Source: Ezakiella peruensis
GTDB taxonomy: Bacteria > Bacillota > Clostridia > Tissierellales > Peptoniphilaceae
Length of the DNA stretch: 64,000 bases
Direction: 5' to 3'
NCBI RefSeq assembly: GCF_900215725.1
Contig: NZ_LT962470.1
Coordinates: 1 to 64,000 of the forward strand
Of the stretch, positions 46,622 to 55,666 are shown one piece after another. The notes beneath the pieces are model-generated. The model did not search any database, had not been told where the DNA came from, and saw only the letters and a program-made list of their open reading frames with translations. Each line of letters opens with the position of its first letter. The first letter of the stretch is position 1. The translations under genes and the position numbers were made by a program.

Positions 46622-47835
46622 TATTTATTTCCTTTCTTTAAAACTTCAATTGCCTTTTGCAATTGTAGGTCTTCATCCAAATATTCAACGCCAATTCCTT
46701 TTACGTCTTCGTCAAGCTCTACAATGATATCCGGTTTAATGCCAATGCCGTGGATATTTTTATCCTTTGGTGTAAAGTATTCGCTAACTGTTACCTTTAG
46801 GGCTTGACCGTTATTGAGATTGAAAATTCTTTGAACTATGCCCTTTCCAAAGGTTTGTGTGCCGATAATTTTCGCACGTCCTCTGTCTTGGAGGGCACCG
46901 CTTACGATTTCACTGGCACTTGCAGATCCACCGTTTACAAGGACTACCATAGGTATATCTTCTTTTTGATCATCTGAATAATAATAATCTTTTTCTCCGT
47001 CCTTGTACTTGGTGTAAACGATGGTTCCTTCATCTAGGAAGAAATCGGCTAGGTCAGCACAGACATCGAGTAGTCCGCCTGGGTTGCCACGCAAGTCCAA
47101 AATCAAAGATTTCATTCCATCTTTTTTCAATTCTTTGTATTGGTCTACAAAGTCTGTGTAAGTTGGTTTGTCAAACTCAGTTATGCCAATATAACCGATC
47201 TTGTCATCTAGCATTTCACCAAAGACCGTTTCTAATTTAATTTTCTTTCTAATTATATCGTAATCTTTTTCAACAAAGCCACTCTTCTCATTTCTGCCTA
47301 TTGTTAGAGTTACCTTTTCGCCTTCTTTGCCGCGCATAACGCTAACTGCGTCTGACATTTTGTCGGCTGAATACTCTTGGCCATTTACTTTTAAAATCTT
47401 GTCGTCTGTTTTAATGCCAGCCTTTTCTGCTGGGCTCCCCTTTACAGGCGATACAACAGTTATATAACCATCCTTTCCAGGAGATACAACCAGGCCAACG
47501 CCAACGTATTCTCCGTTTGAGCTTTCCATAAACTTTTTATACTCTTCCTGATTCATATAGACTGAATATGGGTCGTCCAAGCTCTCTACAACGCCGCGAA
47601 GGATTCCTTCATTGAGCTCTTGGTCTGTAATATCCTTATAGTAATTTTTTTGAATTGTATTTACTATTTCATTTAAAGTTTTTTCGGTGTTTTTATCCAT
47701 GAGTTTGGCAATGTCACCGTCATTACTAGTTGGATAGTTATTTATGTCGCTTGCACTGTTTACTCCAAAGATATAGGAGCCAAACATGGCAAGGACTATG
47801 CCTATTATTAATAAAATTCTTTTTACATTTTTCAT
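46621..47835 (-). CDS. C-terminal processing protease (S41)
   Basis: 404 residues. N-terminal membrane anchor, PDZ domain (about 95-170), then the S41 core with catalytic Ser in GGSASASEIVSGAL and Lys in TFGKGIVQ. The ATG overlaps the upstream stop as TAATG, with GGTGAG before it. Anchored outside the membrane behind the M23 hydrolase gene, it may process or clear that hydrolase, as CtpA proteases do elsewhere. Confidence 0.93.
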   Translation of the reverse strand: MKNVKRILLIIGIVLAMFGSYIFGVNSASDINNYPTSNDGDIAKLMDKNTEKTLNEIVNTIQKNYYKDITDQELNEGILRGVVESLDDPYSVYMNQEEYKKFMESSNGEYVGVGLVVSPGKDGYITVVSPVKGSPAEKAGIKTDDKILKVNGQEYSADKMSDAVSVMRGKEGEKVTLTIGRNEKSGFVEKDYDIIRKKIKLETVFGEMLDDKIGYIGITEFDKPTYTDFVDQYKELKKDGMKSLILDLRGNPGGLLDVCADLADFFLDEGTIVYTKYKDGEKDYYYSDDQKEDIPMVVLVNGGSASASEIVSGALQDRGRAKIIGTQTFGKGIVQRIFNLNNGQALKVTVSEYFTPKDKNIHGIGIKPDIIVELDEDVKGIGVEYLDEDLQLQKAIEVLKKGNK

Positions 47836-48953
47836 TATCTCACCCATCCCATTGCGTTTTGAACTTTACCATTAACCCTAACTTCGAAGTGCAAGTGAGG
47901 TCCAGTTGAATTGCCCGTGCTTCCTACCCGAGCAATGGTCTGACCCTTGCTTACAACTTGTCCTACACCCACATTTATGCTTGAGCAGTGGGCGTATGCT
48001 GTTGAAATTCCGTTACCATGGGATACTACAACCAGCTGTCCATATGAGCCCAGCCATCCAGCGTGGGTAACCCGGCCTTCTTCAGCAGCAACTATGCTAG
48101 TGCCAGACGGAGCTGGTATATCTGTACCCGTGTGAAAGTCCTTGCGCCCATACAAAATCCTGTAGCCAAAAGGACTGGAAATCCTAGTGTAGCCAGGTAG
48201 AGGCCAACCAAGTCTGCCCCCAGTATAAGAGCCTCCTTGGTACTGCTGAGCAGCCTGAATAAGAGCGTCTAATCTTTGACTAGATTTTTTAAATTCCTCT
48301 TGTTCTTTTTCAAAAGCTGCGTCATTATTTTTAAGCTGGGCTATATAAGCATTTTTCTGTGCAACTGCGGCCTCAGCTTGAGCCTTAATATTTTCTTCCT
48401 TGGCCTTCTCATCATCCAGAGCCCTCTTGTCAGCCTCTAGCTGGTCTTTTTTTCTTTCCAATTCAAGTTTGGCATCGGAAATTTCTTTTATAAGTCTCTT
48501 GTCTGATTCCAAAAGCATCTGCATCATGGAAGTGTTGGTGAGAGCCTCGTGAACGTCCTTTGAGTTCAAGAGGACCGACAGATAATTAACATCTCCCATA
48601 ACATACATGGCTCGAATTCTCTTGGCAAACATTTGATTTTTCTCTTCAATATTTGCTTCCATCTGCACGATTTCCTGGCTAGTATTGTTAATGTTGCCCA
48701 AAAGCCCTTCTATTTTTGCGTAGAGTTCATTTAGCTTGGCCTCTTGAATTTGAACATTCCTATTAAGCTGGGCCAAGTTTGCACTTTCATTTGCTATTGC
48801 TTCTTTATTCTCTTTTTGCTTTTCCTTGCTCGCCTTTAATTTTTCTTTGATCTCTGCATTTCGCTTCTTTAAAGTCTCAACATTATCTGCATATAAATTT
48901 ACAGATGAAAATGCAAGGAGTATTGCCAAAAGTATACAAATTTTCTTTTTCAT
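47835..48953 (-). CDS. Coiled-coil M23 peptidoglycan hydrolase (EnvC-like)
   Basis: 372 residues. Signal peptide (about 1-22, ending LYA), two long coiled-coil stretches (about 25-110 and 140-235), then an M23 domain with zinc-site segments HTGTD and PHLHFEVR plus YAHC. The hydrolase motif is intact, unlike E. coli EnvC. It follows ftsX directly, so the FtsEX complex probably activates it through the coiled coil, as with PcsB, CwlO and EnvC. Confidence 0.93.
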   Translation of the reverse strand: MKKKICILLAILLAFSSVNLYADNVETLKKRNAEIKEKLKASKEKQKENKEAIANESANLAQLNRNVQIQEAKLNELYAKIEGLLGNINNTSQEIVQMEANIEEKNQMFAKRIRAMYVMGDVNYLSVLLNSKDVHEALTNTSMMQMLLESDKRLIKEISDAKLELERKKDQLEADKRALDDEKAKEENIKAQAEAAVAQKNAYIAQLKNNDAAFEKEQEEFKKSSQRLDALIQAAQQYQGGSYTGGRLGWPLPGYTRISSPFGYRILYGRKDFHTGTDIPAPSGTSIVAAEEGRVTHAGWLGSYGQLVVVSHGNGISTAYAHCSSINVGVGQVVSKGQTIARVGSTGNSTGPHLHFEVRVNGKVQNAMGWVR

Positions 48954-49858
48954 TATACCCTCAAAAATCTCTTCAAGGAAATAAGTGAGCCTAGAGCCGC
49001 TATTCCAATGCCCAGTGTGGCAAAGATAACTGCCATGTCGCTATAGAAAAAGCTTGGTGGCACTATAGCCGAGGACAAAAGCCCTGTTACATTGTTGATG
49101 GCCTCCAGGTAAAAATACCTGTAACCAAAAGCCACTATTAAAAATGCAATCAAGGATCCAATAAAGCCCATAAGGACACCTTCGACAAAAAATGGTCCCT
49201 TGATGTAGGCATCTGTTGCCCCAACCCATTTCATAATGGAAATTTCTGTCCGTCTGGAATTTACAGCTAGCCTAATAGTGTTTGACATCAAGAATATTGA
49301 AACCAAACTCAAAAAGCCGACCATAAAAATTCCGCCAATTTGAATGTATTTTGAAATTGCAAGCATTTGCTCGATTTCCTTTGCAAAGTAATTGACCTTC
49401 CAAACCCCGTCCATCTTGCCTAGCTTTTTGGCAACGGCTTCAGCGTCTTCGATATTGTTAACCCTGATTTCAAAAGACTTAGGGATTGGATTTTTTTCTT
49501 CGTCTTCATATTCGTCCAAGAGCCATGCATTTTCACCCCAAGAACTCTTGAGTTCCTTGAGGCCCTCTGCAGGCGATTTGAACCTAATTTTCTTTATGCC
49601 GCCAATGGCTGCAATCTGGTCTGCCATAGCCTCTATTTGGGGTACATCTAAATTGTCATCAATAAATATATCGATCTGGTCCATCTTTTTGTTGGTATCC
49701 ATGACCAATTGGTTGATAGATAATACCATTATTAGCATTAAACCGAGTATTACCAAGACAATTGCAATTGACACAATGCTAATCATACCCATTGACTTGT
49801 TGCGGTTTAGACCTTGGAAGCCTTGCTTGATCATATTTGCAAAAACTCTAAATTTCAT
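48953..49858 (-). CDS. ftsX: Cell-division ABC permease FtsX
   Basis: 301 residues with four helices (near 22-45, 175-200, 225-250, 270-292) and a single extracytoplasmic domain between helices 1 and 2 (about 55-165), which is the standard FtsX layout. It overlaps ftsE by 11 bases. It relays ATP hydrolysis by FtsE to a wall hydrolase outside. Confidence 0.95.
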   Translation of the reverse strand: MKFRVFANMIKQGFQGLNRNKSMGMISIVSIAIVLVILGLMLIMVLSINQLVMDTNKKMDQIDIFIDDNLDVPQIEAMADQIAAIGGIKKIRFKSPAEGLKELKSSWGENAWLLDEYEDEEKNPIPKSFEIRVNNIEDAEAVAKKLGKMDGVWKVNYFAKEIEQMLAISKYIQIGGIFMVGFLSLVSIFLMSNTIRLAVNSRRTEISIMKWVGATDAYIKGPFFVEGVLMGFIGSLIAFLIVAFGYRYFYLEAINNVTGLLSSAIVPPSFFYSDMAVIFATLGIGIAALGSLISLKRFLRV

Positions 49859-50738
49859 CTTTCACCTCGTCGATCATTTCCGCTTCAGCCTTGGCCATAT
49901 CTTCTTCAAGTTCTTCTTCTGAATCTTTAGCCTCGTTCTTTTCTTCTATAGTTTTGCTAAAGACCTCTTCTTTTAAATCGGCCTTGTCTTCATCTGAGAG
50001 ATCATCGATCTCACAAATTTTTTCATTGCCATAATCTACATCGTGCTTGTCGATATCGTTAACCTCTTCACCTTCGTTAGCTGTATCTGTTACGACTTTT
50101 CCATCCTTTAATACAACCACCCGGTGAGGTAAAAGTTTTACTATATCCTTGGCGTGGGTCGCCATCAAGATAGTAGTCCCACGATTGTTGATATCTGTTA
50201 GGACTTGCATAATTTCAAGACTGGTTTCAAAGTCAAGGTTACCAGTAGGTTCGTCTGCAATCAAAATGTGAGGCTCGTTGATAATAGCCCTTGCAATTGC
50301 AACTCTTTGCTTTTCACCACCTGAAAGCTCGTTTGGAAAATTTTTCGCCTTATCGCTAAGACCAACCAAGCTCAAAATAATAGGAACTCTCCTCCTGATT
50401 TCCTTTCTCTTTACACCCAAAATTTCCAAAGCAAAGGCCACGTTTTCGTAAACTGTCTTTTGCTCCAAAATTCTGAAGTCTTGAAATATAGTACCAATAT
50501 ATCTTCTAATATAAGGGACTCGACGCCTTGACACATATGTTATATCCTGACCATTTAAAAGAATCTTGCCCTCTGTCGGTTCGATTTCCTTTAAAAGCAA
50601 TCTGGTCAAAGTGGATTTACCTGCACCTGAGTGGCCCATAAGATAAACGAATTCGCCATCGCCAATCTTGAGGCTCACATCATCTAGAGCGGCAATCCCC
50701 TTCTCGTATTCTTTAGTAATATTCTCTAAGACAATCAT
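49848..50738 (-). CDS. ftsE: Cell-division ATPase FtsE with long acidic tail
   Basis: 296 residues. Walker A GHSGAGKST at 35-43, signature LSGGE at 138-142, Walker B ILIADE at 158-163. FtsE is normally about 228 residues. Here residues 220-296 are an extra, highly acidic tail (dominated by Glu, Asp and Lys) likely to be disordered or coiled coil. First gene of the ftsE-ftsX-M23-ctpA-ydbC operon. Confidence 0.95.
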   Translation of the reverse strand: MIVLENITKEYEKGIAALDDVSLKIGDGEFVYLMGHSGAGKSTLTRLLLKEIEPTEGKILLNGQDITYVSRRRVPYIRRYIGTIFQDFRILEQKTVYENVAFALEILGVKRKEIRRRVPIILSLVGLSDKAKNFPNELSGGEKQRVAIARAIINEPHILIADEPTGNLDFETSLEIMQVLTDINNRGTTILMATHAKDIVKLLPHRVVVLKDGKVVTDTANEGEEVNDIDKHDVDYGNEKICEIDDLSDEDKADLKEEVFSKTIEEKNEAKDSEEELEEDMAKAEAEMIDEVKDEI

Positions 50739-50761
50739 ATTCTTCTCCTATTCTATAGGTT

Positions 50762-50790
50762 ATTATACACGATTAAATTCTATAATTCAA
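50762..50790 (-). promoter_or_regulatory. Promoter of the ftsEX operon
   Basis: Minus-strand TTGAAT (50785-50790) and perfect TATAAT (50762-50767), spacer 17. Confidence 0.7.
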
Positions 50791-50853
50791 ATAAACAAAA
50801 ATATTTGCTGGGTAAATTATAACACAAAGGCGTCTTTAATAAAACATACTTCC

Positions 50854-50882
50854 TTGACATCAACACTTATTAATAGTATACT
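50854..50882 (+). promoter_or_regulatory. Promoter of folT
   Basis: TTGACA (50854-50859) and TATACT (50877-50882), spacer 17, immediately upstream of the THF riboswitch. Confidence 0.8.
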
Positions 50883-50887
50883 AGAAT

Positions 50888-51016
50888 TAATAACAGAGTA
50901 GGTGTAAAGCGTAAAGTGTTTGGAGATGGGACGTAGCTCTAAAACGAAGGTTAGTCCGCGGCTTATACATCGCGTTCGCTATATTTAAATAGCTTCCTTT
51001 CTGTTATTAAAGGAGG
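50888..51016 (+). ncRNA. Tetrahydrofolate (THF) riboswitch
   Basis: Contains the THF-I (folT motif) conserved pieces in order: GAGTAG, GCGTAAAGTG, GATGGGACGT, CGAAGG, CCGCGG and CTTTCTG, with P1 between the ends (near 50888-50895 and 51000-51007). Downstream, CTTCCTTT (50993-51000) can pair with the ribosome binding site AAAGGAGG (51009-51016), so translation is likely turned off when folate is plentiful. Confidence 0.9.
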
Positions 51017-51022
51017 TTTTAT

Positions 51023-51967
51023 ATGAAAAAATTATTGAAGTTCAACACAAAACCTGCCAATATAATCGCAGCAATAGTATTTGCGATTGCAGGTTTTTAT
51101 TTAGTTGTGAACACAACTAATCCCCTCTATATGGGAATCTGTGGAGCGCTATTTTTGGCACTAATCCACGGTGCCCTAAACGGAGCAGCCGTAGGAGGGG
51201 TGGTTTCTGGAGGAGCAATCCTTGCAGGTATCCTTTATAGGGCAGCAAATGTTAGCCTAAAGATTGGCAAGAAATGGTCACCAGAAAAAATTGCACAAAA
51301 ACAAGCAGAGTTTGATGCACACATGGCAAACTTAAACAAGTATATGATTTTATATGTACTTGGAGCTATTGCACTTGCATTCCTAGGCAGATACATCTAC
51401 CTAAGACTTGCCAACTACAAGCACAAAAACACTCACACAGGTGCCAGAAAGATTACCTATTTTGGAATGTTTATCGCACTTGGCGTTGCAGTAAACTCAC
51501 TCCGTATTGGCCCACTAAGCTTTGGTGGATTTCCAATTATTTATTCAGGTATGGCCCTGGGTCCAATCTCTGGATTTATAATCGGCGCCATCACAGACGT
51601 AATCGCCTTTTTGGTAAGGCCATCTGCAAATGCTTTTAACCCGCTATTTATCCTAACAAGTGCACTTACAGCTGCGATTCCAGCATTTATTATCCATGTA
51701 TTGCCTGGAGAAGATAGTAAGTTAAAACACAATTTCTGGTATGTACTCTTAGCCTTTGCTGTTGGTCAATTCATAACATCAGTTATACTGGTTCCACTCT
51801 TTAGGCAAATGCTATTTGCTCATCCATTTGTTGCAACAGCATCAGCTGCAGCACTCAGACAATTGTGGCACGTTCCACTGTACACTTTCTTGTATATGAA
51901 CACACAAAAAGTTGTGGAAAACCAAATCGATTTTACAAAGGTAAAAAAAGAAAAAGAAGAAATTTAA
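51023..51967 (+). CDS. folT: Folate ECF transporter S-component FolT with N-terminal extension
   Basis: 314 residues. The C-terminal part (from about 141) is a FolT-type S-component with six helices (TYFGMFIALGVAVNSLRIG, GGFPIIYSGMALGP, LRQLWHVPLY). FolT proteins are normally about 170-180 residues. The first 140 add about three extra helices (near 12-30, 36-70, 106-127) and a charged loop. The THF riboswitch upstream fixes the substrate as folate. Needs EcfAA'T, not in the window. Confidence 0.92.
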   Translation: MKKLLKFNTKPANIIAAIVFAIAGFYLVVNTTNPLYMGICGALFLALIHGALNGAAVGGVVSGGAILAGILYRAANVSLKIGKKWSPEKIAQKQAEFDAHMANLNKYMILYVLGAIALAFLGRYIYLRLANYKHKNTHTGARKITYFGMFIALGVAVNSLRIGPLSFGGFPIIYSGMALGPISGFIIGAITDVIAFLVRPSANAFNPLFILTSALTAAIPAFIIHVLPGEDSKLKHNFWYVLLAFAVGQFITSVILVPLFRQMLFAHPFVATASAAALRQLWHVPLYTFLYMNTQKVVENQIDFTKVKKEKEEI

Positions 51968-51973
51968 AATTTT

Positions 51974-52010
51974 ATCCCAAGCCAATCGTCATCCGGACTT
52001 GGGATTTTTA
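51974..52010 (+). terminator. Terminator of folT
   Basis: 8-bp stem (51974-51981 with 51998-52005) followed by T5 on the plus strand. Confidence 0.82.
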
Positions 52011-52150
52011 TTAGAAAAATTAACTTGTATTTATTATTACAATTTATAAAAACAAGCGCAGGCTAAATTAAAAATCCAAAATTTTCTTGTAAATATTTTA
52101 TAAGATAAAATCAAAAATATTTTTTCAGAAAAATTCCCATAACTTTTGCA

Positions 52151-52183
52151 AAGAAAAAAGCTCCAGGTTAAAGCCCAGAGCTT
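52151..52183 (-). terminator. Terminator of tig-clpP-clpX
   Basis: Stem AAGCTC/GAGCTT (52158-52163 with 52178-52183) plus inner pairs, followed on the minus strand by T6. Confidence 0.8.
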
Positions 52184-52187
52184 AATT

Positions 52188-53411
52188 TTATTTGTCTTTC
52201 AAATCTGTAGCGTACTCTATTTTTTCTACGAATTTATTATTTTTATAGTCAATTAGTAAATGCTTTACATCCTCTTTGTCTGGGAATTCGTACATATAAG
52301 GCAGCATAACCTTTTCGATAATACTCCTTAGACCCCTTGCCCCAGTTTCGCGAGCAATGGCCTCTTTGACAATGGCCTTTAAGGCGCGTTCGGTAAATTC
52401 CAAATCGCATCCGTCCAATCTAAAGAGTTCTTGGTATTGACTGACCAAAGCATTTTTAGGTTCAGTTAATATCCTGATGAGTGATGCCTCGTCCAAGTCA
52501 TTTAAAGACACGTGAACTGGTAACCTGCCGACAAGTTCTGGTATCAAACCAAACTTAACCAAGTCGTGGGCTTCCATTAATTCAAAGAGCTCGCCAGTCT
52601 TCCTATCTTTTTTAGCCTGGTGGTCTTGGTTAAAGCCAATCACATTTTTGCCCATACGCTTTTCTATAATGGATTCCAACCCATCAAAGGCCCCGCCAAC
52701 TATAAAGAGAATGTTGGTTGTATCCACCTGAATCATCTCTTGTTGGGGGTGCTTGCGGCCGCCTTGCATTGGGACCGAGCAAACATTACCTTCAACTATT
52801 TTTAAGAGGGCTTGTTGGACTCCCTCGCCACTTACGTCACGAGTTATGCTAACGTTTTCGCTCTTGCGGGCAATCTTGTCGATTTCGTCGATGTAAATTA
52901 TACCACGCTCTGCAGCTTCCAGATTAAAATCCGCCGCTTGCAGGAGTTTTAAAATTACATTCTCAACATCCTCTCCAACATAGCCAGCCTCTGTGAGTGT
53001 CGTCGCATCGGCAATTGCAAAGGGCACTTCAAGAATTGTCGCTATAGCCTTGGCCAAAAGCGTCTTACCAGAGCCCGTTGGTCCCAGCAAAAGCACATTG
53101 CTCTTGTCCAGCTCAACATCTGTTTCCACTTGCCTAAAGACGCGCTTGTAGTGGTTGTACATGGCCACTGACAAAACTTTTTTAGCTTCTTCTTGGCCAA
53201 TTACATATTCGTCTAAGCGTTCTTTGATTTGCTTTGGTGTGAGTAAAATTGGATCGTTTTTTATCCCTTTATAAAAATTTCTTTCGCTATCGATCATATC
53301 TTGGCAGTATCTAATGCAGTCATCACAAATAGACCCATCGATCCCATTTATGAAAAAATTTACTTCATCAGGAGTCCTGCCGCAAAATGAGCAGTGTTCT
53401 TTATTTGCCAC
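52188..53411 (-). CDS. clpX: ClpX, ATPase subunit of the ClpXP protease
   Basis: 407 residues. The N-terminal zinc finger has two CxxC pairs (CSFC and CDDC), followed by the AAA+ domain with GPTGSGKT and [11 protein letters not shown], and a C-terminal small domain. It unfolds tagged proteins and feeds them to ClpP. Overlaps clpP by 11 bases; the tig-clpP-clpX order is standard. Confidence 0.97.
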   Translation of the reverse strand: MANKEHCSFCGRTPDEVNFFINGIDGSICDDCIRYCQDMIDSERNFYKGIKNDPILLTPKQIKERLDEYVIGQEEAKKVLSVAMYNHYKRVFRQVETDVELDKSNVLLLGPTGSGKTLLAKAIATILEVPFAIADATTLTEAGYVGEDVENVILKLLQAADFNLEAAERGIIYIDEIDKIARKSENVSITRDVSGEGVQQALLKIVEGNVCSVPMQGGRKHPQQEMIQVDTTNILFIVGGAFDGLESIIEKRMGKNVIGFNQDHQAKKDRKTGELFELMEAHDLVKFGLIPELVGRLPVHVSLNDLDEASLIRILTEPKNALVSQYQELFRLDGCDLEFTERALKAIVKEAIARETGARGLRSIIEKVMLPYMYEFPDKEDVKHLLIDYKNNKFVEKIEYATDLKDK

Positions 53412-53997
53412 CTTTTACCTCTGGATATAAAACCTTGTCTATAAGTCCGTATTCTTTAGCTTCTTCAGCAGTCATATACTTGTCTCTGTCAGTGTCGCGT
53501 TGGATGGTTTCCATATCTTGACCTGTGCATTCAACCAAGATGTTGTTAATTCTTTCCCTGGTTTCGAGAATTTTTTCTGCTTGAATTCTAATATCTTCAG
53601 CTTGACCTTGGCTGCCACCGAGTGGTTGGTGGATCATCACATCTGCATTTGGCAGGGCATATCTCTTGCCCTTGGTGCCAGCGGTGAGCAAAAGTGCTCC
53701 CATACTTGCAGCCATACCCATGCAAATTGTGCTTACATCTGGTTTGATGTGACGCATTGTATCCAAAATCGCCATTCCGCTAGTAACCTGTCCGCCAGGT
53801 GAATTTATATATAATTGAATGTCCTTGCTTGGATCTTCTGCTTCCAAAAACAAGAGCTGAGCAACTACTAGGTCAGCCATGGTGTCGTTTACTTCGCCTG
53901 TTACGAATACAATTCTTTCCTTCAAAAGTCTGGAAAAAATATCGTAAGACCTTTCGCCCCTGCCCGTGTTTTCAATAACCATAGGAACTAGAGCCAT
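53401..53997 (-). CDS. clpP: ClpP protease subunit
   Basis: 198 residues. Serine protease with the catalytic Ser in [12 protein letters not shown], His in MIHQPLGG and Asp further on ([16 protein letters not shown] region). It starts one base after the trigger factor stop codon. Forms the proteolytic chamber with ClpX. Confidence 0.97.
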   Translation of the reverse strand: MALVPMVIENTGRGERSYDIFSRLLKERIVFVTGEVNDTMADLVVAQLLFLEAEDPSKDIQLYINSPGGQVTSGMAILDTMRHIKPDVSTICMGMAASMGALLLTAGTKGKRYALPNADVMIHQPLGGSQGQAEDIRIQAEKILETRERINNILVECTGQDMETIQRDTDRDKYMTAEEAKEYGLIDKVLYPEVKGGK

Positions 53998-55542
53998 CTA
54001 TTTATCGTCTCCTTCTTCTTTAGCTTCTTTTTTGCTTTCCTTTTTAGCTTTAGCTTTTTTATCGTCGTCTATTTTATCTTCTTTTTTTGCTGGAGCTTTC
54101 TTTGCTTTTTTATCTTCAGCTTCTTCTTTGTCTTTTTTGGCTTCCTTCTTAGCTGGAGCTTTTTTAGCTTCTTTCTTTTCATCCTTATCTTCGGATTTTT
54201 TTGTAGACTTCTTAGGAGCTTTCTTTTCTTTCTTTTCTTCTTTTTCTTCTTCAACCTTAACCCTATCAACGATTGTCATCAAGTGTTCAACAACCTTTTT
54301 GTTGGTAATTCCTTGGTCCATAAAGGTGATGTCGTGTGACTTAGCCATTTCGTAGAACTTATCAGATTCCATGCCAAAGCCTGAAGCTGCTTCCTTTATA
54401 GCTGTTTCACGGTCTTCATCTGTAACTTCGTAACCCAATTTCTTTGCATAAGCAGCCAGAGTCATATTTGCTCTTGCACGTCTTTCTGCAACTTCTTTTA
54501 ATTGGTTGAAGATGTCTTCTTCTTTTTGTCCTGTATATTGGAGGAACATATTGAAGTCAAGGCCTTGTTGTTGGAGCCTGTACTTGTATTCGTCAAGTTC
54601 CTTGTGTTGTTGGTCGTGGATAATTGCTTCTGGTACAACAAAGTCAGCCTTTTCTACCAAGGCATCTACTGCTGCGTTTTCTTCTCTAATTGCAATTGCT
54701 TCCTTGAGTTGTTCTTCCAAATTCTTTCTGATGTCAGCCTTGAATTCATCAAGTGTGTCGAATTCTGAAATTTCACTAGCAAAATCGTCGTCAAGTTCAG
54801 GTAATTCAAATTCTGAAATACCCTTTAGCTTGGTCTTAAATGTAGCTTCCTTGCCTGCGAGTTCACTTGCGTGATAGTTTTCAGGGAAAGTTACGACGAC
54901 GTCAAATTCTTCGTCGATCTTCTTGCCAACAATTTGGTCTTCAAAGCCAGGAATAAATTGGCCGCTGCCCAAAACGAGTTCTGTGTCTTCGCCTTCGCCA
55001 CCTTCGAAAGCTTCGTCGCCCAAGAAACCCTTGAAGTCGATTATAACTTGGTCGCCTTCTTTGGCTGCCCTGTCGTCAACGATGATTTCTCTTTGGTTTT
55101 TGTTTCTTTCGTCTTCTAGGTAAGCGTCAACAGTTTCGTCTGTAACTTCTTCTTCGATTAGTGGAATTTCAAGCTTTTTGAATTCTTCAAATTCGATTTC
55201 AGGCATAACTTCTGTTTCAACTTTCATTACAACAGCTTGTCCATCTTCTAATTTTTCAATGTCGATGTCTGGATAACCAATTGCATTGATGTCTAATTCC
55301 TTAACAACAGATTCATAATTTTCGTTAATTGCCATGTTGATAGCTTCTTCTGCAAAAATTCCCTTGCCATAATAATTTTCGATCATGTGCTTAGGTGCTT
55401 TGCCCTTTCTAAAGCCGTCAACTCTAAAATGTCCTCTATCTTTTAAGTATGCTTTTTGTTCGTATTGTTTAAATTCATCCCATGGTAGTTGCCATTCAAA
55501 AACTACCTTATTATCTTTCTTTTCAATAACTTTTACACTCAT
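53998..55542 (-). CDS. tig: Trigger factor with long Lys/Glu-rich tail
   Basis: 514 residues. Ribosome-binding domain with the signature GFRKGKAPKHMIE, an FKBP-type PPIase domain (about 155-245), and the C-terminal chaperone arm. Trigger factor is usually about 430 residues. The last 87 (428-514) are low complexity, with KKAPAKK-type repeats, likely disordered and nucleic-acid- or ribosome-binding. First gene of tig-clpP-clpX. Confidence 0.95.
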   Translation of the reverse strand: MSVKVIEKKDNKVVFEWQLPWDEFKQYEQKAYLKDRGHFRVDGFRKGKAPKHMIENYYGKGIFAEEAINMAINENYESVVKELDINAIGYPDIDIEKLEDGQAVVMKVETEVMPEIEFEEFKKLEIPLIEEEVTDETVDAYLEDERNKNQREIIVDDRAAKEGDQVIIDFKGFLGDEAFEGGEGEDTELVLGSGQFIPGFEDQIVGKKIDEEFDVVVTFPENYHASELAGKEATFKTKLKGISEFELPELDDDFASEISEFDTLDEFKADIRKNLEEQLKEAIAIREENAAVDALVEKADFVVPEAIIHDQQHKELDEYKYRLQQQGLDFNMFLQYTGQKEEDIFNQLKEVAERRARANMTLAAYAKKLGYEVTDEDRETAIKEAASGFGMESDKFYEMAKSHDITFMDQGITNKKVVEHLMTIVDRVKVEEEKEEKKEKKAPKKSTKKSEDKDEKKEAKKAPAKKEAKKDKEEAEDKKAKKAPAKKEDKIDDDKKAKAKKESKKEAKEEGDDK

Positions 55543-55568
55543 AGCTATCTCCTTTCAATATTATAAGT

Positions 55569-55598
55569 AGTATATCACAAAATATATAGATTTTTCAA
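55569..55598 (-). promoter_or_regulatory. Promoter of tig-clpP-clpX
   Basis: Minus-strand TTGAAA (55593-55598) and TATACT (55569-55574), spacer 18. No CtsR-type box is seen here. Confidence 0.6.
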
Positions 55599-55631
55599 CC
55601 TATCTATACATCTACCCAAATCTTTTTAGTC

Positions 55632-55660
55632 TTAACGTTTTTTACATTTTATGTTATAAT
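55632..55660 (+). promoter_or_regulatory. Promoter of the cysteine desulfurase-mnmA pair
   Basis: TTAACG (55632-55637) and perfect TATAAT (55655-55660), spacer 17. The -10 ends 6 bases before the start codon, so the message should have almost no leader. Confidence 0.6.
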
Positions 55661-55666
55661 TAATCT

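Noticed and set aside
54069-54269. Open frame of 66 Lys-rich codons within tig
   Set aside because: Shadow of the repetitive trigger factor tail in another frame; no ribosome binding site.
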